A DNA stretch of 64,000 nt, from assembly GCA_965222825.1 (NCBI GenBank), contig OZ244964.1, positions 62,001 through 126,000 of the forward strand. The letters run 5' to 3'. Origin of the DNA: G965207335 sp965222825 (lineage in GTDB: Bacteria > Pseudomonadota > Gammaproteobacteria > PS1 > Pseudothioglobaceae). The notes under the pieces were generated by a model. That model saw nothing but the letters and a program-made list of their open reading frames with translations, made no database searches and was not told where the DNA came from. Shown here piece by piece: positions 28,006 to 37,588 of the stretch (position 1 is its first letter; each line of letters opens with the position of its first letter). Position numbers and translations under genes: made by a program.

Positions 28006-28070
28006 CTAACTAGCAAGGCTTTAACTCTGTCCAAGTTGCTATTTTTGCAACTTCCAGCCTTGCTTGTTAG
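28006..28070. repeat. Two-tier hairpin between convergent genes
   Basis: The outer arms CTAACTAGCAAGGCT (28006-28020) and AGCCTTGCTTGTTAG (28056-28070) pair at 14 of 15 positions. The inner arms AAGTTGC (28033-28039) and GCAACTT (28047-28053) pair exactly. It lies between the end of the glycan island (+) and the RiPP precursor at 28115 (-). It may be a bidirectional terminator or a structured repeat. It lacks a U-tract, and no target duplication is visible. Confidence 0.5.
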
Positions 28071-28114
28071 TGAACAATTAGTGTATTTAATTAGTATAAA
28101 TATACCAATAGAGT

Positions 28115-28396
28115 TTAAGGAGTAACTGAACTTACAGTGCTAGCTGTTGTGCATAAGGTGCCAAAACTAGAAAATCCAAAACCATTTGATGCTGCTGATA
28201 AGTTTTCAAGTTCTTTTAATTGTGATTCTTGGCATGCTATGACAACATAAGTTGTATTCTTAGTATTCTTTTTAACAATAATCTCGCTACTACTAGATAT
28301 ATTGCTATCTAATTCACTAGCATAAATACTAGGGTTTGCAGTGATTTTTTTGCGAAATTCTTTGTCAAATATTTTATTATTTATTCCATTATTCAT
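28115..28396 (-). CDS. RiPP precursor with NHLP-like leader (locus A)
   Basis: A 93-residue precursor-like protein. The start is set at the ATG 28394-28396 because AAGGAG lies nine bases before it. The leader has FDKEFRKKITANPSIY (residues 10-25), then IIVKKNTKNTTYVVIA (39-54), then LENLSAAS (63-70). This follows the NHLP plan: helix, strand pair, then a short motif before the core. The putative core NGFGFSSFGTLCTTASTVSS is about 23 residues with one Cys at 82. It shares FDKEFR exactly with the precursor at 57824. No maturase lies adjacent. Confidence 0.7.
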   Translation of the reverse strand: MNNGINNKIFDKEFRKKITANPSIYASELDSNISSSSEIIVKKNTKNTTYVVIACQESQLKELENLSAASNGFGFSSFGTLCTTASTVSSVTP

Positions 28397-28564
28397 TTTT
28401 ATTCTCCTTATTATTAAAAAATATAAAACCATTTATTTATATGGCGTATTGTATAGTATATTTGATGATGTTTAATAAAGAATATATACTATAATATATA
28501 TTATGTTAAGTTACACTGCCAAAAAATCTATAAAAAATTTATATTCATAAAAGTCTCAAAATAT

Positions 28565-28641
28565 TGGTAGTCACGAGTGGATTCGAACCACCGACCCCTG
28601 CCATGTCAAGGCAGTGCTCTAACCAACTGAGCTACGCGACT
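28565..28641 (-). tRNA. tRNA-Val(GAC)
   Basis: A 77-nt cloverleaf on the reverse strand, acceptor AGTCGCG/CGTGACT, CCA encoded. The anticodon loop TTGACAT gives anticodon GAC. The T-arm has GGTTCGAATCC. Confidence 0.93.
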
Positions 28642-28721
28642 ATAAAAAACTGCTAACATAACTTATACTATTAAAATAGTAATTCTAAAATACAGTATAA
28701 ATTATAAGTTATTTTACGGTT

Positions 28722-30401
28722 TCACTCCATAGTATTTGGGTATAAATTTGGTATTTTAGTTTTAGTTTTACTATCATTATTACTAATTACTTTGCTAAAT
28801 GTTTGCCAAAACTTATTGCCATCCCAATCTATATCAGTATTATTTGTGTGTAATTTAGTATTAAGTGCTAAAATATTATCTTGTAATATTTCCTTAATTG
28901 CTTCGTTAGCAATTGAGTTGATAAAATCATCAATTGTAATATAGTTTTTTTTAACATTGTTTAGCCATAAGTCTAACGCTTGTTTGGTTTTTTTAGCATT
29001 ATTTTTTTTAGCATATTTTTTAATATTGTGTAGATATTTTTTCTTACTGACTAATTTTTCTTTAGTTTTTAGTTTCGGTTTTAAATTTTTTAATAAATAC
29101 CATAACAGCGTTAATATCCATAAAATAAAAAATATTATAGTGCTGATAAAATAATAATTATTTTGCCAATTATTAGTTTTTATAGTAATTGTTTGTGTTG
29201 GTTTTGTAATAATATTTTTATTAATTTTTTGCACTATGGGTATATTATTGATATTTTTACTATCAATACTAGCACTTGCTTCTAAGACATTAACTTGATA
29301 GGCAGGTAGTATTGCTGTTTTATTTTTATTATCCCTAGTGTCAAACCAAGTAATATTAACTTCTGGCAATATTTGTTTTCCTGCTTTACTAGGTATAACT
29401 ATAATCTTTTGTTTAACCGTGCTAATAATATTTGTTAAGCCAATTTTTTCATCAAACACTTTGCTATCACGGTATTGTTCAAATGAGTTATTATTTGCTA
29501 CTTCTATATCTGGTAGTTGCTCTTTTGTTTGCCCTGACACCTGCATCACTATCTCTCTAACTACCACCTCACCTACTTGAAATATTATTGGCTTAGTAAT
29601 AAACTTTGTGCTAAGTGTAACATTATTTGCTGGAAGCCAATGTTTATTTGCTGGATAATTGATATTTGGCTTTAATACTTCTAATTCAATATCCTTAGCA
29701 AATAGTGTTATTTGCTGGTTTCTACCATTAGTTGATAAGGTGGCTTTATTAATTAATTTGTTAATTATAATTTTGCCTGATTGCTGTGGATATATAGCAT
29801 AGGTAAATCTTCTTAGCCATAGTGTTCTTCCTTGATAGTTTACTTGATTAAACGCTCTATCTGAGCCTAATGTTTTTACTGTGGCGTTATTAGCTACTAC
29901 GCTAAAAGGTATATTCATATTTGTAATATTAAATTGACTATAAAAATTAATTGTATAAATAACTTGTTCTTGCACTCTTGGACTAGTTTTATCAACCTCA
30001 TTAGTAATAAATATTACTTGATTTGTTAAATTAGTATTTGTTATATCTACTACTTTAATCGTTATTGGCTTGGTTTTTTCATTAGCTATGCTAAATGCTG
30101 GAATAGTTAATAATCCTGTTCTTTTAGGCTCTAATAGTAATTCTAATTCTATGTTTACACTTTTAACACCATTGATAATACTAATTGATTGTCTAGTTGC
30201 TGTTGTTATTATAATAAAATCTTTTGCTAATTCTTTGGTGTCAATATTTTGGCTAATATTTTCATTGTTAGATTGAATTTTTAGCACTAATTGCTCGCTA
30301 TTATTTATACTAGTTTTATTTACTACGCTATTTAATTTTGCCAAAGTGGTGCTTGTTTGGATTAGTAATAAACTAATTATTAGGTATTTAATTATTTGCA
30401 T
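28722..30401 (-). CDS. batD: BatD-family protein
   Basis: A 559-residue exported membrane protein of the Bat operon. The signal peptide is at about 1-21. Repeated beta-sandwich domains follow with the BatD strings LLLEPKRTGLLTIPAFSI and EVVVREIVMQVSGQT. A single transmembrane segment lies near 425-445 (FISTIIFFILWILTLLWYLL), with a cytoplasmic helical tail. The Bat proteins are linked to oxygen or stress tolerance and to MoxR-chaperoned assembly of periplasmic complexes; the exact job is unproven. It is the last gene of the six-gene operon, 3 bp after the vWA-TPR gene. Confidence 0.85.
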   Translation of the reverse strand: MQIIKYLIISLLLIQTSTTLAKLNSVVNKTSINNSEQLVLKIQSNNENISQNIDTKELAKDFIIITTATRQSISIINGVKSVNIELELLLEPKRTGLLTIPAFSIANEKTKPITIKVVDITNTNLTNQVIFITNEVDKTSPRVQEQVIYTINFYSQFNITNMNIPFSVVANNATVKTLGSDRAFNQVNYQGRTLWLRRFTYAIYPQQSGKIIINKLINKATLSTNGRNQQITLFAKDIELEVLKPNINYPANKHWLPANNVTLSTKFITKPIIFQVGEVVVREIVMQVSGQTKEQLPDIEVANNNSFEQYRDSKVFDEKIGLTNIISTVKQKIIVIPSKAGKQILPEVNITWFDTRDNKNKTAILPAYQVNVLEASASIDSKNINNIPIVQKINKNIITKPTQTITIKTNNWQNNYYFISTIIFFILWILTLLWYLLKNLKPKLKTKEKLVSKKKYLHNIKKYAKKNNAKKTKQALDLWLNNVKKNYITIDDFINSIANEAIKEILQDNILALNTKLHTNNTDIDWDGNKFWQTFSKVISNNDSKTKTKIPNLYPNTME

Positions 30402-30404
30402 ATA

Positions 30405-32333
30405 TTAATTATTATTGATAAATTTTGAGTTATTTTCTAGTCTTTGTCTTCTTTCTATAATAAATTTTTGTTGTAATAAATTTATAGGCTTGGTTTTTAT
30501 TTTTTTAAAAACTTGTTCTAATTTTTGTTTTTTTATTTGGCTATCTAATCTAACTTCTTGTAATTTTTGTTGTTTGGTTTTTTGCTTGTTTTCTTTATCT
30601 TTGTCATATATAGTTTTTGTTTGTTGTTTTTTAGCTTTTTTATTTTTATCTTCATTCTCATTTTTTTTATCTTTACTATTTTTATTTTGCTGTTTGTCGT
30701 TAGCTTTTTTATCCTGTTTTTGATTGTTTTGTTGTGGGTTTTGTTTATTTTCTTTATTATCTTTTTTTTGTTGCTGTTGATTTTGTTGCTGTTTATTCTG
30801 ATTTTTTTTATTCTGTTTTGTATTGTTTTGTTGCTGGTTTTTCTGCTGTTGCTTTTGTTGTTTATCTTTATTTTTATTATCTTTATTTTGTTGCTCTTGC
30901 TTTTGTTGTTTTAGTATTTTTCTTATTATATTAGCATTATGTTTGGCTCGTTCTAGGTTAATATCCTTTACTGCTAAATTAGACTTTGTATGTGCTTGTT
31001 GGTATTTTCCCTGTTTTTCTAAGTTTTCTATATCCTTTAAGTTTTTTTTTGCTTTATTAATTTTTATAGAATCGTATATTCTAAGTGCCTCTTCGTATTT
31101 AGCTTGCTTTGCTAATGAGTTAGCATAATTATAATTTTCACCTAATTCTTTAAATAGTTTAGCAGATGCTTCATAATTACCAGCCTTATACAGTGCATTT
31201 GCTTGCCAAGCCTTGTTATTAAATATAGTCGCTGCTTTTTGGTATTGCTTATCTTTATAATATTGCTTCGCCTTAGCATCATTTGTTTGCCACATATTAT
31301 TTAAATAACTACTACTTGTATAACCAATACTAGGGTCACTAAATAATAAAACAAATATTGCAATATTTAAAAAATAACCACCTCTAAATAGTAAACCTAC
31401 CAATACTAACAATACAAATACTAAATATATACCACTATTAACCCAAGTTTTGATTTGTTTGGAGTTTTTTTTATTTTTTTGTGCTAAGTGTTGCTTAGTA
31501 AAATTGAGATAATTTTTAATATCTATGACATCATTGCTTAATTTTTGATAAATACCGCCACCATTTTTTGCTAGTAGTTGTAATAATCTAGTATTTGCTT
31601 TATTGATATTATTGTCATTAATTAGTATATCTTTATCGCCAGATACACTAAGCACAGATAATTTAAATCCTTGTTGATACAGTTGTTTTGCGGTTTTTAA
31701 GCTAGCACTACCTACTATATCATCGTCTGTTAATAGCAAAATATCTATACTTTTATTTTTATATTTGCTAATAATATTTTTAGTGTATTTAAGTGCTAAG
31801 TTTAAGTTTTGACCGCTAACTGGTAAAATTTTTTGATTAAAGCCATCCAATAAATTAGTAATAGGTTTTTTATCATTAGTTGGTGGACTAATAATATACG
31901 GCTCACCGCTAAATGCAATAAGCATTATTTCACCTTCTTTTGTTTGTTTTAATAATTGCTTTATAAGTAAAATACTACGTTTAAACCTAGATGGCTTAAT
32001 ATCATTTGCATAAGTTGAGTCTGAGGCATCAAGTAGGACTACTTGTAATTTTTGTAGTTGATATAGTGGTGATTTTTCTTGAAAGAAACTAGGACCACTA
32101 AGTGCAAATATACTTAATATTAATATTGATGCTACTAATAATGGTAGATATTTAAGTTTTTTTTGCTTGCTATTTGAACCTGATAATTTTAATAATAAAT
32201 GTTTGTCAATAATATTTTGCCAATTATTAGTAAATTTATGATTTTTAGCAAAAAACCACCACAATACAACAAGCGGTATTAGTGCTAAAAACCATTCTGG
32301 ATATATAAAATGAATATTTGCTAAGTTCGGCAT
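30405..32333 (-). CDS. batB: BatB/BatC fusion: vWA domain, TPR and Gln/Lys/Asn-rich tail
   Basis: A 642-residue membrane protein. N-terminal transmembrane helices flank a von Willebrand A domain (about 90-280) whose MIDAS reads DASDS. A further transmembrane pair lies near 300-335. TPR-like repeats (about 350-460, AKQYYKDKQYQKAATIFNN) correspond to BatC. Then come about 130 residues almost wholly of Gln, Lys and Asn. It overlaps batA by 13 bases. The tail is low-complexity and probably disordered. Confidence 0.85.
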   Translation of the reverse strand: MPNLANIHFIYPEWFLALIPLVVLWWFFAKNHKFTNNWQNIIDKHLLLKLSGSNSKQKKLKYLPLLVASILILSIFALSGPSFFQEKSPLYQLQKLQVVLLDASDSTYANDIKPSRFKRSILLIKQLLKQTKEGEIMLIAFSGEPYIISPPTNDKKPITNLLDGFNQKILPVSGQNLNLALKYTKNIISKYKNKSIDILLLTDDDIVGSASLKTAKQLYQQGFKLSVLSVSGDKDILINDNNINKANTRLLQLLAKNGGGIYQKLSNDVIDIKNYLNFTKQHLAQKNKKNSKQIKTWVNSGIYLVFVLLVLVGLLFRGGYFLNIAIFVLLFSDPSIGYTSSSYLNNMWQTNDAKAKQYYKDKQYQKAATIFNNKAWQANALYKAGNYEASAKLFKELGENYNYANSLAKQAKYEEALRIYDSIKINKAKKNLKDIENLEKQGKYQQAHTKSNLAVKDINLERAKHNANIIRKILKQQKQEQQNKDNKNKDKQQKQQQKNQQQNNTKQNKKNQNKQQQNQQQQKKDNKENKQNPQQNNQKQDKKANDKQQNKNSKDKKNENEDKNKKAKKQQTKTIYDKDKENKQKTKQQKLQEVRLDSQIKKQKLEQVFKKIKTKPINLLQQKFIIERRQRLENNSKFINNN

Positions 32334-33283
32334 TTTATTGCTAATAATAAAGATAATAATAATAAAAATATTGCCAAAGGATAATGAAATAAGTCTTTCT
32401 TAGGGCGATATAATTTACTTTCTAATTTTCTTTGTTCTAATTTATTAATTGCCTTATAAATTGACTGCAACTTTTGGGTATTTTGAGCACGAAAGTAAAC
32501 ACCCCCTGTCTCATTTGCTATTCTTTTTAAACTTGCCTCATCCACTCCAGAACTAATGCCAAAAAAACTAACTCTATTAGCACCTAAGCCTATGGTATGG
32601 ATTTTAACATTATCTTCTTTAGCTAGTTTTATAGCATCATCTGGGCTGATGGCGCCAGCATTGCTAGCACCATCTGTTAATAATATTAGCGTTCTAATCT
32701 CATTATCATTTTTTTTGTTATCACGAAAATGTTTGATAGCTAATACAATAGCATCGCCTATTGCTGTTTGTTGTCCTGCCATATTTATATGTGATTCGTC
32801 TAGGTATTTAATAATTAGTTGTTTATCAAATGTAAGTGGGGCATATAAAAATGCTTCTGAACCAAAAACTATTAACCCAATTCTGTCGCTAGTTCTTGCT
32901 TGAATAAATTTTTTAGCTGCTATTTTAACAACACCTAGTCTATCTAATCTTTTATTATTAACTACAAAATCTCTTTCTCTCATACTACCTGATAAGTCTA
33001 GGGCAAGCATAATATCTCTGCCTTTTATGGGTATTTTTTTACCCTCATCAATCCATATAGGCTTCATAGCAGCTAAAACAAGAAATAAAAAAGCTAAATA
33101 CAATAAAAAATCACTAACTGAAAAATAGTATTTAGAGCTATTTAGGGCATTATTTTTATCTAGGTTATCAAAAAAAGGATGCTCTACGCTGGTACTTTGC
33201 CTAGTTTTTTTTGTAGTAAGTAATCTAAATAATAATGGCAATAACAGCATAAAAGCCAAATATGGATACTCTATGTCAAACAT
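32321..33283 (-). CDS. batA: BatA vWA-domain membrane protein
   Basis: A protein of 320 residues. N-terminal transmembrane helices (about 5-20 and 60-75) precede the vWA domain with a full MIDAS: DLSGSMRERDF (DxSxS) and LLTDGASNAGA. One C-terminal transmembrane helix follows (FLLLLSLLLAI). It probably forms a complex with BatB and BatD at the inner membrane. It overlaps both neighbours. Confidence 0.9.
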   Translation of the reverse strand: MFDIEYPYLAFMLLLPLLFRLLTTKKTRQSTSVEHPFFDNLDKNNALNSSKYYFSVSDFLLYLAFLFLVLAAMKPIWIDEGKKIPIKGRDIMLALDLSGSMRERDFVVNNKRLDRLGVVKIAAKKFIQARTSDRIGLIVFGSEAFLYAPLTFDKQLIIKYLDESHINMAGQQTAIGDAIVLAIKHFRDNKKNDNEIRTLILLTDGASNAGAISPDDAIKLAKEDNVKIHTIGLGANRVSFFGISSGVDEASLKRIANETGGVYFRAQNTQKLQSIYKAINKLEQRKLESKLYRPKKDLFHYPLAIFLLLLSLLLAIKCRT

Positions 33284-33725
33284 ATTTAATTAATTTTTTA
33301 GCGTAATTAGTTAGTAATTCTCTATCAATAACAATAGATTTTTTATAAATATTTTCCAGTAGTAGAGTTTTTAACTCATCATTTAATGCTAATTTACTAT
33401 CTAATAAACTAACAAATTGTTCTTGGTTTAAACCTTTAATATTTTCATTATTGTATTGATATTGTAAATAACGCCTTAGTAAAATAGCTATTTGTGGAAT
33501 AAATTTATTATCACTAATATTTACCAAATTATCTAACTCCATAATAAAACTTTTTTTTATTGCTCTTGTTCGCTGTTTTTTAGATAAAAATATTATTAAT
33601 ACTATTGCTAAAATCAATATTAAAAATACCACAAGCCATACTCCCCAAGGTATTTGCAACCCTAACTCGGCTGTGGTATTAATATCTTTTAATTGTGCTA
33701 ATATTTGTTGTGCTTGTGGGCTCAT
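33276..33725 (-). CDS. DUF4381 membrane protein of the Bat operon
   Basis: A protein of 149 residues with one transmembrane segment (about 27-47, WLVVFLILILAIVLIIFL) and a cytoplasmic helical domain, the layout of DUF4381 proteins. It overlaps batA by eight bases and the DUF58 gene by four. The function is unknown beyond its constant place in this operon. Confidence 0.85.
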   Translation of the reverse strand: MSPQAQQILAQLKDINTTAELGLQIPWGVWLVVFLILILAIVLIIFLSKKQRTRAIKKSFIMELDNLVNISDNKFIPQIAILLRRYLQYQYNNENIKGLNQEQFVSLLDSKLALNDELKTLLLENIYKKSIVIDRELLTNYAKKLIKYV

Positions 33726-34651
33726 TTTTTAAAATTAATATGGCTGTCTAATAATTTTTGTGCTAATTTATCATTGGTTTTTATAGGCATAAATAATAAA
33801 TTATTACTACGGCAAAAATCAATTAAAAAATTATTTTTATCAATAAAATATTGTTGGTATAAGTTCCTATTTTTTTTGCTATAAGTGTTTAATTGTTTAT
33901 GATATTTGCCATTATTTATAGTATATTTGCCATATTTTGGTGCTGTTTTTTCTAAAATATCATAAATAAAATTAACAACAATGTCATTGTGCTTGGTTAT
34001 TTGTTTAACTATATTTTGGGCATTATTATCAAAATTTGTAAAATCACTAATAATAAATAGCACGCTACCAGGCCTTATAATTCGTTTTACTTTTAATAAA
34101 CTATTTGCCATAGTTATTGGCGTTATTTTTTGGTTATTATACTTAGCACTTAGTGCCTGTTCATGCATATAAACTATAGATCTTATTAAGGTTTGCACTC
34201 CTATTTTGCCTGATTTTGGTTTTAGTTCTATATGCCCGTATTGGCTATAGATAATACCGCCAATTTTATCTTGATGGTGTGTGCCTATATAGGCTATAAG
34301 TGTTGCTAATTTTGATGCTATAACAGACTTAAAAGCTACCTTGGTGCCAAAAAACATAGTATTACTAAAATCAATAAACAATAATATAGGTCTATCTCTT
34401 TCTTCTTTGTAAGTTTTGCTATAAGTAGTTTGCATTCTAGCACTAGTCTTCCAATCTATAGAACGAATATCATCGCCAAACTGGTATTGCCTAACTTCGT
34501 CAAAATCTATGCCATGACCTTTAATTTTAGATAATCTATCACCACTATAATTAGTGCGAATATCTTTGTGAGAGTGGATTATATTGGCAGTTAATAACTC
34601 TTTGCTAGCTATTAGCTCTGCTATGGTGATATTAACCCCTGATATACTCAT
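33722..34651 (-). CDS. DUF58 domain protein
   Basis: A protein of 309 residues. The DUF58 core lies in RLSKIKGHGIDFDEVRQYQ and DDIRSIDWKTSARM (about 40-75), followed by a vWA-like stretch beginning LLFIDFSNTMFFG. It is cytoplasmic, without membrane segments. DUF58 proteins are standard partners of MoxR ATPases. Four-base overlaps with moxR upstream and DUF4381 downstream show tight coupling. Confidence 0.9.
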   Translation of the reverse strand: MSISGVNITIAELIASKELLTANIIHSHKDIRTNYSGDRLSKIKGHGIDFDEVRQYQFGDDIRSIDWKTSARMQTTYSKTYKEERDRPILLFIDFSNTMFFGTKVAFKSVIASKLATLIAYIGTHHQDKIGGIIYSQYGHIELKPKSGKIGVQTLIRSIVYMHEQALSAKYNNQKITPITMANSLLKVKRIIRPGSVLFIISDFTNFDNNAQNIVKQITKHNDIVVNFIYDILEKTAPKYGKYTINNGKYHKQLNTYSKKNRNLYQQYFIDKNNFLIDFCRSNNLLFMPIKTNDKLAQKLLDSHINFKK

Positions 34652-35601
34652 ACTGTTGCAACATAAGATAGCAGTTTAGTTATAGCTTGATTTTTAGTAA
34701 TTCCTTTAGTTTCAGCATTAAAAGTTAGGATAATTCTATGCCTTAGTACATCAAAGGCCATATTTCTAATATCCTCAGGGGTTACAAAATCTCTACCATT
34801 AATATAGGCATAGGCTTTAGCAGTTTTATCTAGTGCAATAGATGCCCTAGTAGATGCACCATATTCAAATAAATCAGCTAAATCACTATGATATTGTTCG
34901 GGGTTTCTAGTAGCTTGGATAATATTTAATAAATATTCTTCTACTGCATCGGACATATAAACATCTAATATCTCATTTCTAATTTTAAATAAATTTTCTT
35001 GGCTAATTTTATTAACATTATTGCTAATATTATTATCTTTGTCTTGGTTTCGCACCAATTTTAATATATCTTTTTCAGTGCTTATACTAGGATAATCTAA
35101 TTCAAAATGCAATAAAAATCTATCTAATTGTGCCTCGGGCAGTGGGTATGTTCCCTCTTGTTCAATGGGATTTTGAGTCGCCATTACTAAAAACAACTTA
35201 GATAAAGGATAGGTATTTCTAGCAACGCTTACCTGTTTTTCGCCCATAGCCTCTAATAGTGCTGATTGCACCTTAGCAGGCGAGCGGTTTATCTCATCCG
35301 CTAGAATAAAATTATTAAAAATTGGTCCTTGTTGAAATTCAAATACGCCTGTTTGTGCTTTGTATATCTCTGTTCCTGTTAAGTCAGCAGGTAGTAAATC
35401 TGGGGTAAACTGGATACGGCTAAAATCAGCATCAATAGCACTGCTTAGAGCTTTAATTGCAGTGGTTTTTGCTAATCCTGGAGGTCCTTCTACTAATAAA
35501 TGTCCATCACATAATAGGGTAATTATCATTCTCTCTACTAATTTTTTTTGCCCTAATATTTGGGTGTTTAAATAATCAGCTAATTCTTGTATTTTTTCCA
35601 T
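34648..35601 (-). CDS. moxR: MoxR-family AAA+ ATPase
   Basis: A chaperone-like AAA+ ATPase of 317 residues. Walker A is EGPPGLAKTTA (about 38-48). Walker B is ILADEINRSPAKVQ, and sensor 1 is MATQNPIEQEGTYPLPEAQLDRF. It is the first gene of the Bat operon. It is presumed to remodel or mature the vWA proteins encoded downstream. Confidence 0.95.
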   Translation of the reverse strand: MEKIQELADYLNTQILGQKKLVERMIITLLCDGHLLVEGPPGLAKTTAIKALSSAIDADFSRIQFTPDLLPADLTGTEIYKAQTGVFEFQQGPIFNNFILADEINRSPAKVQSALLEAMGEKQVSVARNTYPLSKLFLVMATQNPIEQEGTYPLPEAQLDRFLLHFELDYPSISTEKDILKLVRNQDKDNNISNNVNKISQENLFKIRNEILDVYMSDAVEEYLLNIIQATRNPEQYHSDLADLFEYGASTRASIALDKTAKAYAYINGRDFVTPEDIRNMAFDVLRHRIILTFNAETKGITKNQAITKLLSYVATV

Positions 35602-35684
35602 AGTTATTTATTTTTAAGCCTAAAAAATCTATTGTATCTTGTTCTAATTTGAGTCTATGTTCTTTAATTGATTGTTCATAGTTT

Positions 35685-36329
35685 TTAAATATATCTATTT
35701 GTAATCTCATTAAAAGGTTTCTTTGCTAGTTTGTCATTAAATTGTTTGATATACTCTTTTCTGCCTATAATATGAAATTTAGTATCAAAATCAGTAAGTT
35801 GTAATGTTCTTTCAAATGCATTCGTTAGTGTATTTATACTATCTACTACTTCAAAGGCATGTTTAGGAAAAACATAGCCTTGTTTATTAAACCACACAAC
35901 ATCAATTTTACTAGCAGATTTAATAATCTCATCATAAGTAAAAACTGGAATTTTTTTCAGTGTAGCAATATCTGCTAGCTTAAATTTTTTTTCATAAATT
36001 GCACTAGGGTCAGCAGTAAATGTGTCAAAGTTATTCATATTACCTAAATCAACACAAATACTTTCAATATATGAATGCATTCTTACCTTGTCATCTTTTC
36101 TTATTTCCTCTTCTTTATAATCTATCAGTGCAATAATACCACGACTTATTTGTTTAAAATTTTTGTTATTATAAATTTCTCTATATGCAACTCCCCGTAT
36201 GCTATTTTGCTATTTTTTTGGTTTTTTAGCATTAGGATAATATTTTTTAATATTATCATAAATTATTTTCCAAGATGTAATACCATTATTATCTTCTAAT
36301 ACTTTTTTTATAGCCTCAACTTTTATCAT
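35685..36329 (-). pseudogene. Broken endonuclease-like gene with N-terminal winged-helix domain
   Basis: From the ATG at 36327-36329 the frame reads IKVEAIKKVLEDNNGITSW and then a HARE-HTH-like domain. It is interrupted by one TAG (36210-36212) at codon 40, where related proteins have Trp, so TGG to TAG is likely. The rest is open to 35685: AYREIYNNKNFKQISRGI, then IDVVWFNKQGYVFPKHAFEVVDS, resembling a PD-(D/E)xK-type nuclease core. A plausible C-terminal continuation (FKNYEQSIKEHRLKLEQ) lies in another frame just past the stop, hinting at a second lesion. Confidence 0.6.
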
Positions 36330-36331
36330 AT

Positions 36332-37456
36332 TTACCTATATTTTCTTAAATACCACCACGCGAATATTCTCTTACTATAATGAAATAATCTACTAGGTGG
36401 TAATACCAAAGATTTATCACTAGTTCTTTTAACCAACATCCCTTTATTTAGGCTATCTACTATACAAATTAGCTCAATATTAAATGTATGTTTAACAGGC
36501 TTATTTTCAAGTGCTAATAAGACATTTTTAGCTGCCGCCTCTGCTTGTAAGTCTGCCATATGTGCTTGTTTTGGCATCCACTTAGGACCTGGAAAACTAC
36601 CACTATCGCCAGCTACAAAAATATTATTACTGCCTTTTATTTGACAAAACTTATCTGCTAATAATAAACCGCCTGCACTCCTTGATAAATTAGTGCTATC
36701 AAACCAATCATTACCAGTCATACCGGGCATAAATAATATTAAATCAGCTGCTATTTCACCGCCTTGGGTAATGATTTTATCCTTTGTAAAACCTTGTATT
36801 TTATGTCCTAGATGGGTTTTAATATCGTGTTTTTTCATCTCAGATAATAAACTTTGCACTGCTTTTTCACCTAGTCTAGCCCCGGGTTTATCAGCTGGGG
36901 TAAAAAATACTAACTCAAAGTTTTGACGGCGTTTTTCTTTTCTTAATTGCTTATCTATGCCAAATAAAAATTCAAACATAGGTCCGCCACGCATAGCTGA
37001 TTGCTCCTTAGGATTCGATGCAAAGCCTATAGCAATAGTGCCTTTTTGTAGTTTTGCTAATTTAGTTTTTATATCTAGTGCTGCATTTATACCCTCACAC
37101 GGGGTAATTACGCTCTCAATCCCAGGTAGTTTCTTAATAAATTTACCGCCTGATGCAATAATAATAGCATCTGAGATAATATTATTATTATTTTTGGTTA
37201 GCACAGTTTTATCTTCTATGCCTATTACTTCATCAGATATATGATTAACGCTCATACTAGTGAAAAAATTATTAAGGTTTATTCTCAAATCATCGGCTTT
37301 AACTTTACCACTAGGTATCCATATTAAACTAGGTAGATATATTAACTCTGCTTTGGGGGATATAAGGTTTATATTAATTTCTTTATTGTATTTTCTTATG
37401 GTTTTAACAGCAGTTAAACCCGCAAAACCTGAGCCAATAATTGTGATTGTTTGCAT
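36332..37456 (-). CDS. SQR-like FAD-dependent oxidoreductase
   Basis: A 374-residue flavoprotein of the sulfide:quinone oxidoreductase/FCSD-like group. It has N-terminal FAD-binding IIGSGFAGL, then IIIASGGKFIKKLPGIE, then the FAD tail IFVAGDSGSFPGPKWMPKQAH. Cysteines are at PCEG, FCQ and LICIVDS. The last matches the position of the C-terminal SQR Cys. The middle catalytic Cys of type I SQR is replaced in GFASNPKEQSAMRGGP. So the substrate may not be sulfide, or the mechanism differs. It lies next to the broken nuclease gene. Confidence 0.75.
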   Translation of the reverse strand: MQTITIIGSGFAGLTAVKTIRKYNKEININLISPKAELIYLPSLIWIPSGKVKADDLRINLNNFFTSMSVNHISDEVIGIEDKTVLTKNNNNIISDAIIIASGGKFIKKLPGIESVITPCEGINAALDIKTKLAKLQKGTIAIGFASNPKEQSAMRGGPMFEFLFGIDKQLRKEKRRQNFELVFFTPADKPGARLGEKAVQSLLSEMKKHDIKTHLGHKIQGFTKDKIITQGGEIAADLILFMPGMTGNDWFDSTNLSRSAGGLLLADKFCQIKGSNNIFVAGDSGSFPGPKWMPKQAHMADLQAEAAAKNVLLALENKPVKHTFNIELICIVDSLNKGMLVKRTSDKSLVLPPSRLFHYSKRIFAWWYLRKYR

Positions 37457-37588
37457 TATTTTATTATAATTTGTTTAAAAAAATATATTTTATAATAAAT
37501 ACGAAGCAACAAATTAATAAAAAATAATTTACTAAGAATTACAATAATTAATTTTAGTGTTATTGATATTTTTATAATACTCTAATGA

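Noticed and set aside
30415..31128. Several open frames on the forward strand rich in Phe, Leu and Cys
   Set aside because: They are the antisense of the Gln/Lys/Asn-rich tail of BatB/C; composition is explained by the other strand.
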